64,000 nucleotides of DNA from Martinezella tropici (GTDB lineage: Bacteria > Pseudomonadota > Alphaproteobacteria > Rhizobiales > Rhizobiaceae): assembly GCF_003287875.1 (NCBI RefSeq), contig NZ_QMKK01000015.1, forward strand, positions 38,054 to 102,053, given 5' to 3'. Positions 1 to 7,805 of the stretch are shown piece after piece; position 1 is the first letter of the stretch; each line of letters starts with the position of its first letter. The position numbers and the translations under genes are program-made. The notes beneath the pieces were generated by a model. That model was given only the letters and a program-made list of their open reading frames with translations. It searched no databases and was not told the DNA's origin.

Positions 1-257
1 TTTCCCGGGATGCCGTCGTCAGCCTGCAGCCACCCGTCGTCGACGATGTCGCCGATGTCACCGGGGCGGGAGATTCGCTCGCTTCCGGCGTGCTGTCGGC
101 CCTGCTTGACGGACATGATCTCGCAGAGGCTGTCCGCCACGGTGCTGCAGCCGCAGCGATCACCGTGCAATCGCCCTTCGCCACCGCCGAAAATCTGTCT
201 CCCGAGCTTTTGGAGACGATGTTGGCCCTTGTTCCCAAGGCCGAAATTCTGTCATGA
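1..257 (+). CDS. PfkB-family carbohydrate kinase, C-terminal fragment (probable pseudouridine kinase)
   Basis: Only the last 84 codons are in the window; the reading frame enters at base 3 and stops with TGA at 255-257. The fragment carries the PfkB signature 2 sequence DVTGAGDSLASGVLSAL, whose GAGD segment contains the catalytic aspartate and the anion hole for phosphate transfer. The next gene, 46 bases downstream on the same strand, is pseudouridine-5'-phosphate glycosidase. This pair (kinase then glycosidase) is the known pseudouridine salvage module, in which the kinase makes pseudouridine 5'-phosphate. The substrate is therefore inferred from the neighbour; the fragment alone would fit any ribokinase-like sugar kinase. 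The 5' part lies outside the window. Confidence 0.8.
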   Translation, partial: SRDAVVSLQPPVVDDVADVTGAGDSLASGVLSALLDGHDLAEAVRHGAAAAAITVQSPFATAENLSPELLETMLALVPKAEILS

Positions 258-303
258 AGCCTGCTCAGAACGCGTATATTGTTTCAGTGAATTGGAAACG
301 ACA

Positions 304-1230
304 ATGACCCAGCCTATCTCGCCACTGCTTCCGATCTCCTATTCGAAGGAAGTCGCCGCCGCCAAGCTGCGCGGCGCCCCGCTCGTGGCACTGGAATCGA
401 CCATCATCACCCACGGCATGCCTTATCCCGGCAATATCGAGATGGCTCGCAGCGTCGAGGCGATCATCCGGCAGGAAGGCGCAGTGCCAGCGACTATCGC
501 CGTCATCCATGGCGCGCTGCACATCGGTCTTGAGCCGGAAGAGCTGGAAGCATTGGCGAAGACGGAAGGGGCGATGAAGGTTTCACGCGCCGACATCGCC
601 TTTGCGATCGCCGAGCGGCGAACCGGCGCGACCACCGTCGCCGCCACGATGATTGCCGCCGCCCGCGCCGGCATCAAGGTTTTCGCCACCGGCGGCATCG
701 GCGGCGTCCATCGTGGTGCCGAAGAGAGCTTCGACATCTCTGCCGATCTTGAAGAGCTTGCGCGCACGGGCGTCATTGTCGTCTGCGCCGGCGCCAAGGC
801 GATCCTCGATATTCCGAAGACGTTGGAAGTGCTGGAAACCCGCGGCGTTCCGGTCGTAACCTACGACAGCGCCGAATTTCCGGCCTTCTGGTCGCGTTCT
901 TCCGGCCTGGCAAGCCCGCTGACGCTGAACAGCCCGGCTGCCATCGCCAATTTCCAATCCACGCGCGAGCAGCTCGGCATCGATGGCGGCATGCTGATCG
1001 CCAATCCGGTGCCGGAAGCCGACGAAATCCCGCGCGAGGAAATGGAAATCTATATCGAGCGCGCCCTCGACAGTGCCGAGCGCGACGAGATCACCGGCAA
1101 GGCCGTAACGCCCTATCTGCTCAGCACCATCTTCGACATCACCGAAGGCCGCAGCCTCAAGACGAACATCGCGCTTGTCGAAAACAATGCGCGCCTGGCC
1201 GCCGAAATCGCGGTCGCTCTGGCAGAATAA
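304..1230 (+). CDS. psuG: Pseudouridine-5'-phosphate glycosidase
   Basis: A 308-residue cytosolic enzyme that breaks the C-C glycosidic bond of pseudouridine 5'-phosphate to give uracil and ribose 5-phosphate. The N-terminal block ALESTIITHGMPYPGN (residues 29-43) is the family hallmark; Glu31 sits at the position of the catalytic glutamate of the E. coli enzyme. Lys165 in GAKAILDIPK corresponds to the lysine that opens the ribose ring. The ATG at 304 was chosen because the open frame further upstream overlaps the kinase gene and encodes sequence unlike the family. It follows the PfkB-type kinase closely and probably shares its transcript. Length and motifs are normal for the family (formerly called indigoidine synthase A-like). 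Confidence 0.95.
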   Translation: MTQPISPLLPISYSKEVAAAKLRGAPLVALESTIITHGMPYPGNIEMARSVEAIIRQEGAVPATIAVIHGALHIGLEPEELEALAKTEGAMKVSRADIAFAIAERRTGATTVAATMIAAARAGIKVFATGGIGGVHRGAEESFDISADLEELARTGVIVVCAGAKAILDIPKTLEVLETRGVPVVTYDSAEFPAFWSRSSGLASPLTLNSPAAIANFQSTREQLGIDGGMLIANPVPEADEIPREEMEIYIERALDSAERDEITGKAVTPYLLSTIFDITEGRSLKTNIALVENNARLAAEIAVALAE

Positions 1231-1252
1231 TTAGATAAGCAGTTACGAAAAC

Positions 1253-1286
1253 GGCCGGGCGCTTCAAAAGATCGTCCGGCCTTTTT
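1253..1286. terminator. Bidirectional Rho-independent terminator between psuG and the tryptophanyl-tRNA synthetase gene
   Basis: The inverted repeat GGCCGGGCG / CGTCCGGCC (1253-1261 and 1273-1281) is followed by five T on the plus strand and by TTTT on the minus strand. It lies between two convergent genes and can serve both. Confidence 0.8.
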
Positions 1287-1290
1287 CGTT

Positions 1291-2310
1291 TCAGATCAGG
1301 GAGAACAGACCCAAGGCGTCGCGTAATTCCGCAAGCGTTGCCTCCGTCCGTTCCCTCGCCTTTCTCGTCCCCTCACGCACGACTTCCATCACATAGTCCG
1401 GCTCGGCAGCATAGTGTGCTCGGCGCGCGCGGATCGGAGCGAGCAGCGCCTGCAGGATATCATCAAGACGTCTCTTTAAGGTGATATCACCAAGTCCACC
1501 TCGGCGATAATGCGCCTTCATGTCATCAACCAACTGCCGGTCCTCGCAGAAGGCATCCAGATAGGTGAAGACGACGTTTCCCTCGACCCTGCCGGGATCG
1601 CCGACGCGCAGATGATCGGGATCGGTATACATCCGCCGTACCGCATCGCTTATTTCATCCGGCGAGGAGGAAAGCGGGATGGCGTTGCCCTGGGATTTGC
1701 TCATCTTCGCCTTGCCGTCGACGCCTGGCAGGCGCCCCACGCTCGGCACCATCGCCGTTGCTTCCACAAGAACATCGCGCCCAATCTGCCGATTGAGACG
1801 GCGAACGATCTCGTTCGTCTGCTCGATCAATGGTGCCTGATCCTCGCCGACGGGAACGATCGTCGCCTTGAAGGCGGTGATATCGGCAGCCTGTGAAACC
1901 GGGTAGCAGAGAAAGCCGGCAGGCACGTCACGTTCGAATCCGCGCAGCTGGATCTCCGTCTTGATCGTCGGATTACGCTCCAGGCGACTGACCGTGACGA
2001 AATTCAGATAAAGCAGCGTCAGCTCCGCCAGCGCCGGCAAAGCGGATTGGACGCAGATCGTCGTCAGCGCCGGATCGACGCCGACTGCAAGATAATCGAT
2101 AGCGACCTCAAGAACGTTGCGACGGACCTTCTCGGGATCATGGGCATTGTCGGTCAGCGCCTGGATATCCGCCAGCAGCAGGAATTGCCGATGGCTATGC
2201 TGAAGCGCAACGCGGCTCTTCAGCGACCCGACATAATGGCCGAGATGAAGCGGACCGGTGGTCCGGTCGCCCGTCAGGATGACGGGGCGAGTGTCGGTAG
2301 GAGAATGCAT
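1291..2310 (-). CDS. Tryptophanyl-tRNA synthetase, auxiliary type
   Basis: Class I aminoacyl-tRNA synthetase of 339 residues that charges tRNA-Trp. The HIGH-type motif is HLGH at residues 22-25 in [12 protein letters not shown], and the KMSKS loop is KMSKSQGN near residues 200-207. The N-terminal block with GDRTTG differs from the SGxQPTG block of the usual proteobacterial enzyme and resembles the second, indolmycin-resistant class. By eye, the positions equivalent to Gln9 and His43 of the Bacillus stearothermophilus enzyme are Arg16 and Gln50. The ATG at 2310 is preferred over an in-frame start 30 bases upstream because GGAG lies 9 bases before it, inside a small hairpin. The leader upstream encodes a Trp-rich peptide (see the attenuator entries), so charging of tRNA-Trp probably controls expression. 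A housekeeping trpS elsewhere in the genome is likely but not visible here. Confidence 0.93.
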   Translation of the reverse strand: MHSPTDTRPVILTGDRTTGPLHLGHYVGSLKSRVALQHSHRQFLLLADIQALTDNAHDPEKVRRNVLEVAIDYLAVGVDPALTTICVQSALPALAELTLLYLNFVTVSRLERNPTIKTEIQLRGFERDVPAGFLCYPVSQAADITAFKATIVPVGEDQAPLIEQTNEIVRRLNRQIGRDVLVEATAMVPSVGRLPGVDGKAKMSKSQGNAIPLSSSPDEISDAVRRMYTDPDHLRVGDPGRVEGNVVFTYLDAFCEDRQLVDDMKAHYRRGGLGDITLKRRLDDILQALLAPIRARRAHYAAEPDYVMEVVREGTRKARERTEATLAELRDALGLFSLI

Positions 2311-2316
2311 TTGGTT

Positions 2317-2332
2317 GCTCCGCAAAAGGAGC
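2317..2332 (-). promoter_or_regulatory. Hairpin sequestering the ribosome binding site of the tryptophanyl-tRNA synthetase gene
   Basis: In the transcript GCUCC (2328-2332) can pair with GGAGC (2317-2321) around a 6-base loop. The GGAG of the right arm is the Shine-Dalgarno sequence of the ATG at 2310. The left arm extended by one base, GCUCCU, is also complementary to AGGAGC (2419-2424) of the leader hairpin upstream, so the two pairings exclude each other. The complementarity is visible; a role in translation control is inferred. Confidence 0.45.
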
Positions 2333-2350
2333 CGCCGCAATCGGGAAGGG

Positions 2351-2434
2351 AAAACGGAAAATGGACCATGCCTGCCGGATCACGGCGGCAGGGTCGATTT
2401 CAAGACATGACGACTGCCGCTCCTAGAAGGAGCG
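2351..2434 (-). promoter_or_regulatory. Trp attenuator: competing 1:2, 2:3 and 3:4 hairpins ahead of the tryptophanyl-tRNA synthetase gene
   Basis: Read on the minus strand, arm 1 CGCUCCU and arm 2 AGGAGCG form a 7-bp stem (2418-2434) that starts right after two Trp codons and contains the leader stop codon. Arm 2 also offers GCGGCAG (2414-2420), complementary to CUGCCGC in arm 3 (2385-2391). Arm 3 in turn pairs with arm 4: GACC-CUGCCG (2386-2395) with CGGCAG (2372-2377), a 4-base bulge, then GGUC (2364-2367). The U-rich stretch CAUUUUCCGUUUU (2351-2363) follows directly. This is the classical anti-antiterminator, antiterminator and terminator arrangement of ribosome-mediated attenuation. The pairings were found by eye; no folding energies were computed. 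Confidence 0.72.
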
Positions 2435-2473
2435 CCACCACAAACGGCAAATGGGTTCGGGGAGGTCGATCAT
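2423..2473 (-). CDS. Trp leader peptide (MIDLPEPICRLWWRSF), attenuator-controlling
   Basis: A 16-codon reading frame with ATG at 2471-2473 and TAG at 2423-2425. Codons 12 and 13 are tandem TGG (Trp-Trp), directly before the first hairpin arm, and the stop codon lies at the loop of that hairpin. In trp leaders known from other bacteria, ribosome stalling at such codons when charged tRNA-Trp is scarce prevents the terminator from forming. The downstream gene makes charged tRNA-Trp, so the logic is closed. There is no convincing Shine-Dalgarno sequence. The peptide may be read from a leaderless transcript, as is known for the Sinorhizobium meliloti trpL leader. The peptide itself needs no function. 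Confidence 0.72.
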   Translation of the reverse strand: MIDLPEPICRLWWRSF

Positions 2474-2480
2474 GAGGCTG

Positions 2481-2510
2481 TCGATAGCATCCTTTCGCCG
2501 CCATCGGCAA
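2481..2510 (-). promoter_or_regulatory. Candidate sigma-70 type promoter of the Trp leader
   Basis: On the minus strand TTGCCG (2505-2510) and TATCGA (2481-2486) are separated by 18 bases. Only seven bases lie between the -10 element and the leader ATG, so transcription could begin at or next to the A of the ATG. The boxes are imperfect, and the position between the cckA stop and the leader is the main support. Confidence 0.35.
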
Positions 2511-2524
2511 CAGCTGCTTCTCGC

Positions 2525-5143
2525 TTAGTTCTTGTCCAGCGTCTCGCGCACGACGACGGCAAGCTGCTTCAGCGAGAACGGCTTCGGCAGGAAACCGAAC
2601 TGCGCATCCGCTGGCAGATTGCGGGCAAAGGCATCCTCGGCGTAGCCCGAAACGAAGATGAATTTCAGGTCCGGATATTTCTTGCGCAGTTCCCGCAGCA
2701 GCGACGGGCCGTCCATCTCAGGCATGACGACGTCGGACACGACGACATCGACCTGGCCGTCGAGCTCGTCCATGATGTCAAGCGCCTCGACGCCGGAGCC
2801 GGCCTCGTAAACGGTATAGCCCCGCGTCTCAAGCATGCGCTTGCCGCCGCGCCGCACCGCCTCCTCATCCTCGACCAGCAGCACGACTGCGGATTTGCCG
2901 GTAAGATCGGCCGGCTCTTCCGGCGGAGCGACTATGCCGACACTCTGATCCATGGCCGCGACATCCCGGCTCTCCGGCGCCTTGACATCGGTTACGGCCG
3001 GCATTTCGACGACATGGCGCGGCAGGAAGATGCGGAAAGTCGTCCCCTTGCCCACTTCCGATTCCGGCTGGATATAGCCGCCGGACTGCTTGATGATGCC
3101 ATAGACCATCGCGAGGCCCAGACCCGTGCCCTTGCCGACTTCCTTGGTCGTGAAGAAGGGCTCGAAGATCTTATCCATGATTTCGGGCGCAATGCCGGTG
3201 CCGGTATCGCTGACCTCGACAAGCACCATGTCTTCATGCGGCAGGAAGGGATAGTTGAAGGCGCTGACATCAGCCGCAAGCAGATTGCGGGTGCGCAGCG
3301 TCAGCTGACCGCCGCCGGGCATGGCATCGCGGGCGTTGACACAGAGATTGATCAGCACCTGCTCGAACTGCGAGAGATCGGTTTTGACAGGCCAGAGATC
3401 GCGGCCGTAATCGACGTCCAGCTTGACATGCGTGCCGGACAGAAGCCGGTCCACCAGCATGCGCAAGTCGCCGATCACGTCAGTGAGATTCAGGACTGTC
3501 GGCCGCATGGTCTGCTTGCGCGAGAAGGCGAGCAACTGCCGCACCAGCACGGCCGCACGATTGGCATTGCGCTTGATTTCCATCAGATCCGCGAAGCTGG
3601 CGTCGGAAGGCCGCGCCTGTAGCAGCAGATGGTCGGAAGACAGGAGGATCGCGGTCAGCACATTGTTGAAGTCGTGCGCGATGCCGCCTGCAAGCGTACC
3701 GACGGCATTGAGCTTCTGCGTCTGCGCCATCTGCGTCTCGAGCGCCTTCTGCTCGGTCACCTCGACGGCATAGACGATGGCGGCTTCTTCCGGCGCCTCG
3801 TCGGTCTGGTCGATCACCGCATTGATGTAGAAGCGGAAATGCCGTGCCTCATCCTTCGGATTGCGGGAGTCGATCGGCGGAATGTCGCCCTGCCGGTCCT
3901 TTGCGGCCGCCAGCGCCTGCTGCAGCCGCGGCCGGTCGCTTTCATTGACGACGCTCTCCAAGGCCGCGCCACGCTCGATATCGTCGCGCGAGACGAGATC
4001 CGAGAAAAGCTTCAGGAACGGCGCATTCGTCCGCAGGATGCGGCCGTTGCCATCGACGGAAGCGATCGCCATCGGCGTATTGTTGAAGAAGCGGCTGAAG
4101 CGCATCGCCGCCGCTGAAGCAGATTGCTCGGTATCCGCGCCGTTCTGCCGGGTGAGGACGATAGTGCGGCTCTCGCCGGGAGCGCCGTCGCGCATCGAGG
4201 TGACGCTGTGGACGATCTGCACCGGCAGGCTCTGGCCGTTGGCGCGACGCAGATCGAGATCGAGCGTCACCGTTTTCTTCAAGCCCGGTTCCGCCTGAAC
4301 GGACTGGATCAGCGCCAATCCCTCGCCGGCCACCAGATCGCCGATTGTCATCGAGCCTGGCACGAACTTCGTCAGATCTAGGCCCAGCCACTCGGCCAGC
4401 GTCGCGTTGAGATAGAAGATTTCGCCCTTGCGGCCGGCGGAGAAGAAGCCGGCGGGCGCATGATCGAGATAGTCGATCGCGTTCTGTAACTCCTTGAAGA
4501 AGCGCTCCTGGTCGTCGCGTTCGGAGGTGATGTCGGTGATCTGCCAGATATGCAGCACCTTGCTGCTGCCCTGCTCCGGCGGCAGCACACGGGCCTTCAG
4601 CCGATACCAGTGCGCCCCGTTGCCGCTTCCATCCGCAGGGCCGAGCGGCTTCAGCAGGCGAAACTCTTCCGATCCCTCCTTGCCGTCGCGCAGACCATTG
4701 GCGAGACGGTACAAGGCCTCGTTGGATTCGCGGTTTCGCGACAGCAGCATTTCCAGCGACTGCACTTCCGTCGCCTTGGTAGCGCCGGTCAGCCAGCCAT
4801 AGGCGGCGTTGGCATAGACGATGCGCCCCTTCTCGTCGGTGATCAGCGTCCCGTCCGGATGGCTGTTGAGAAATGAACGCGCCAGGCTATCGGATTGCGG
4901 CTGCGGCATAACCTCGACGAAGCCGATGATCGAGGAAACGAGGAAGAAGATGCCGACCATGGCAAGAATGCCGAGGCCCCCGAGAACCGCTTCATTGTCG
5001 AGCTGGCTTTTGAAGACGACGAAGGCGGCGGCGGCGGCCACGAGAACGAGCGCCAGCAGAATGATGCGCAGCACCGTTCCCGAACGAACTCCGCGATCCA
5101 CCAGCGGCACGCTATACTCGTCGGATGGACGCTGCTTCGTCAT
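2525..5143 (-). CDS. cckA: Hybrid sensor histidine kinase CckA (cell-cycle phosphorelay)
   Basis: 872 residues. Two membrane segments lie near the N-terminus (about 20-41 and 52-74). PAS-type domains follow (about 85-460), then a DHp/HATPase kinase core and a C-terminal receiver domain. The phospho-accepting histidine is His490 in [12 protein letters not shown]. The ATP-binding motifs [16 protein letters not shown] and GKGTGLGL are present. The receiver aspartate is Asp804 in [13 protein letters not shown]. In alphaproteobacteria CckA passes phosphate through ChpT to the master regulator CtrA, and acts as a phosphatase when bound by c-di-GMP. The ATG at 5143 follows a GAGGGG ribosome site; a longer in-frame extension with ATG or GTG lacks one. 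It is divergent from the FliO-domain gene. Confidence 0.93.
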   Translation of the reverse strand: MTKQRPSDEYSVPLVDRGVRSGTVLRIILLALVLVAAAAAFVVFKSQLDNEAVLGGLGILAMVGIFFLVSSIIGFVEVMPQPQSDSLARSFLNSHPDGTLITDEKGRIVYANAAYGWLTGATKATEVQSLEMLLSRNRESNEALYRLANGLRDGKEGSEEFRLLKPLGPADGSGNGAHWYRLKARVLPPEQGSSKVLHIWQITDITSERDDQERFFKELQNAIDYLDHAPAGFFSAGRKGEIFYLNATLAEWLGLDLTKFVPGSMTIGDLVAGEGLALIQSVQAEPGLKKTVTLDLDLRRANGQSLPVQIVHSVTSMRDGAPGESRTIVLTRQNGADTEQSASAAAMRFSRFFNNTPMAIASVDGNGRILRTNAPFLKLFSDLVSRDDIERGAALESVVNESDRPRLQQALAAAKDRQGDIPPIDSRNPKDEARHFRFYINAVIDQTDEAPEEAAIVYAVEVTEQKALETQMAQTQKLNAVGTLAGGIAHDFNNVLTAILLSSDHLLLQARPSDASFADLMEIKRNANRAAVLVRQLLAFSRKQTMRPTVLNLTDVIGDLRMLVDRLLSGTHVKLDVDYGRDLWPVKTDLSQFEQVLINLCVNARDAMPGGGQLTLRTRNLLAADVSAFNYPFLPHEDMVLVEVSDTGTGIAPEIMDKIFEPFFTTKEVGKGTGLGLAMVYGIIKQSGGYIQPESEVGKGTTFRIFLPRHVVEMPAVTDVKAPESRDVAAMDQSVGIVAPPEEPADLTGKSAVVLLVEDEEAVRRGGKRMLETRGYTVYEAGSGVEALDIMDELDGQVDVVVSDVVMPEMDGPSLLRELRKKYPDLKFIFVSGYAEDAFARNLPADAQFGFLPKPFSLKQLAVVVRETLDKN

Positions 5144-5434
5144 AAACCCCTCGTCTCCGCCGTTCTCCTCGCGACATGTCATACACGTTAAGGATCGCCG
5201 GAGTCGGACCTTTCGAATCTTCTTTACCAATTTGCGTCATCGGCAAAAAGCTTTGCCGAGCCAGAAAGGCTTGAATTCACAGGCAATAGAGCACAAGACG
5301 TATCAATCGCATCTTGTCTCAGCCGCGATCCTGCTCATATGATCGCCGCATAGGAAGGCCAAGTTCAAGGCATCTACCCGCCGGAGCTGCATAATAGGCC
5401 GCGACGTCGGGGACAAATACGGGAGCATCTCGAC

Positions 5435-6388
5435 ATGTTGGACGACATCGCCGGAGCCTATGGCAGCCGTTTCCTCCTCGCAGCCGGTGGGGTTGGCATC
5501 GCCCTGATCGTGTTGATCGCCATTCTGTGGGTCCTGCGCAATCGAGCGCCTTCTCCCTTCGTGCGCGGCGGCAAGAACCGCCAGCCGCGTCTGCAGGTGC
5601 TGGATGCCGCCGCCGTCGATGCCCGCCGCCGTCTCGTGCTCGTCAGGCGCGACGGCATCGAACACTTGATCATGATCGGCGGCCCGACTGATATCGTCAT
5701 CGAGTCCGGCATCTCCGATCCCGCGCGCGCGGCCGTCGCAGCGACGCCCGTCGATCCTCCCGTAGCAGCGACGCCTGTCGATGTTCCCCTGGCCTATGAA
5801 AGCAGGCAGCAACAGCCGGAAAAAGCTTCCGAACCCGATGCCACTCCCGCGCCACTTCCACAGGGTCGGCAATCCACCGAAGACAGGATCGAAGCCTATC
5901 TGCGCTCCGAAACGCCTACTGCTGCCCCTCGGGCTCCGGAGCCAGCACCGCGCGCGGCTGCCGAACGTCCGCAACCAGCTGCCGTCAGTCCGCCGCAGCC
6001 AGCTCCCCAAACCGCTCCGACCATCAGCGAAGCCGAAGCCGCCGACATACTGGACGCCGCCCGCCATGTCGTCCTGCCGCAGCAACAGCCGGCTCCCGCT
6101 CGCCCAGTGCCCGTCGAGCCTGCCATTGCATCTCCGCGCGCCCCCGAGCCTGGCAACGATTTCCAGCGCATATTAGAAGCCGAAATGTCGAAGAATCTGA
6201 CTGCCGAACGGATTATTCCCAACACGCCGACGCCGCGGCAGGTGCAACAGCAGCCCGTTCCATCACCGGCACCAAGCCCGGCACAGAGGGTCGAACCCGA
6301 GCTTGCGCCGCTGACCGGGGCCGACAGCGCCCTCCAGCAGGAAGTGGCGCGCATCTTTGGTGAAATGAGCGTCAGTCGCGACAAATAA
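5435..6388 (+). CDS. FliO-domain membrane protein with Pro/Ala-rich C-terminal tail
   Basis: 317 residues. One membrane helix (about 14-35) is followed by a short conserved FliO-like domain (about 48-95, with DARRRLVLVRRDGIEHLIMI and GGPTDIVIES). About 200 residues of low-complexity Pro/Ala/Gln-rich sequence end in a small conserved-looking tail. FliO helps assemble the flagellar export gate, but no other flagellar gene is in this window, and the gene stands divergent from cckA. It may act in flagellar export or may be a relative with another membrane role. GGGAG lies 9 bases before the ATG, supporting the start. Confidence 0.65.
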   Translation: MLDDIAGAYGSRFLLAAGGVGIALIVLIAILWVLRNRAPSPFVRGGKNRQPRLQVLDAAAVDARRRLVLVRRDGIEHLIMIGGPTDIVIESGISDPARAAVAATPVDPPVAATPVDVPLAYESRQQQPEKASEPDATPAPLPQGRQSTEDRIEAYLRSETPTAAPRAPEPAPRAAAERPQPAAVSPPQPAPQTAPTISEAEAADILDAARHVVLPQQQPAPARPVPVEPAIASPRAPEPGNDFQRILEAEMSKNLTAERIIPNTPTPRQVQQQPVPSPAPSPAQRVEPELAPLTGADSALQQEVARIFGEMSVSRDK

Positions 6389-6414
6389 TGCGCGGCGCGA
6401 AATGCCGGAAATGA

Positions 6415-6446
6415 AAAAGCACGAAGAATGAATTCCTCGTGCTTTT
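6415..6446. terminator. Bidirectional terminator between the FliO-domain gene and dksA
   Basis: AAAAGCACGA (6415-6424) and TCGTGCTTTT (6437-6446) form a perfect 10-bp stem with A-rich and T-rich flanks. This is the typical form of a terminator shared by convergent genes. Confidence 0.8.
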
Positions 6447-6475
6447 ATTTGTATCCAGTCGAGCCGACAACTCGA

Positions 6476-6895
<420 letters not shown>

Positions 6896-6931
6896 CGCGA
6901 TTCTCCTGAAGAACATCTCATATGGCTGGGC

Positions 6932-6961
6932 TGTATATCCCAACCAATAGTGCCGGTTCAA
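6932..6961 (-). promoter_or_regulatory. Candidate promoter of dksA
   Basis: TTGAAC (6956-6961) and TATACA (6932-6937), 18 bases apart on the minus strand, lie about 40 bases ahead of the TTG start. The preceding C gives CTTGAA, close to the rhizobial -35 consensus CTTGAC. Confidence 0.4.
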
Positions 6962-7176
6962 GCCAAATAGATGCTGTCAACTGATTTTTAAATTTGTCAT
7001 AAAATTCGGCTAAGCGTCTATTTTTTCATCATTTCTTCTCATTGAGCCGGAATCACGTCTCTCGTAACCTTCGCGTGAAGGTAGGACATTTCGCCTTCTG
7101 GCGGATCGCGCCGCAGTTGACTGAGCATGCAAACAGACGTTACCTCATTAGGGAAATCGAGCTCCGGAATTTCGCC

Positions 7177-7668
7177 ATGGTCAGCATTTCGCCGCCGCCC
7201 TCCAGGATCTATCTCCTGCGTCATGCCGAGGCCCAGCAGGCCGCTCCCGGCCAGAAGGATTTCGACCGTCCTCTGAGCGACAACGGCTATGCTGCGGCCG
7301 AGATCGTTGCGGACGAGGCCGCCGACAAGGGCTACAAGCCGGACCTCGTCATTTCATCGACGGCCACGCGCTGTCGCCAGACTGCCGACGCCATGCGCCG
7401 TGCCGTCACGCCCTCGACAGAGTTCCGCTTTGTCGATGCGCTCTACAACGGCACGCCGGACATCTACCTGTCGCTCATATCAGCGCAGACTGATCAGGAC
7501 TCGGTCATGCTGGTTGCGCACAACCCGGTCATCGAGCTGACGCTCGCAGCCTTGATCGGGCGCGAGGCCATGGCCGGCGCGCTCCCGCGCGGCTTTCCGA
7601 CGGCCGGTCTTGCCGTCGTCGATTCGACACCGTCAGGCTGGGTGCTGACCGACTTCATCACTGAATAG
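7177..7668 (+). CDS. SixA-like histidine phosphatase
   Basis: 163 residues, a short histidine-phosphatase fold. The catalytic motif RHAE lies at residues 15-18 (His16 is the phospho-acceptor), and the second catalytic histidine is His115 in LVAHNPV. SixA of E. coli dephosphorylates phosphohistidine in Hpt domains and in the nitrogen phosphotransferase system; the target here is unknown. The ATG at 7177 was chosen because the longer open frame to 7042 has no family similarity. It is divergent from dksA. Confidence 0.8.
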   Translation: MVSISPPPSRIYLLRHAEAQQAAPGQKDFDRPLSDNGYAAAEIVADEAADKGYKPDLVISSTATRCRQTADAMRRAVTPSTEFRFVDALYNGTPDIYLSLISAQTDQDSVMLVAHNPVIELTLAALIGREAMAGALPRGFPTAGLAVVDSTPSGWVLTDFITE

Positions 7669-7805
7669 GGATATTCGCCGAGCCGCTTGTCTCGCTCGCC
7701 CGAAAACGTACCCTGCCCCTGATTGCAGACGTTTGCGTCTTCATCTTTTCGGGGCAAGTTTCGATCCCTATATTCACGGTCACGCTGTCATCCAGGGATC
7801 CCGCC

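Noticed and set aside
10..303. Upstream extension of the psuG reading frame
   Set aside because: It overlaps the kinase gene in another frame, and its translation does not resemble the N-terminus of the family.
2371..2392. Reading the arm 3:4 hairpin as the terminator of cckA
   Set aside because: It lies over 130 bases past the cckA stop, behind a leader peptide, and competes with an upstream pairing, which fits attenuation better.
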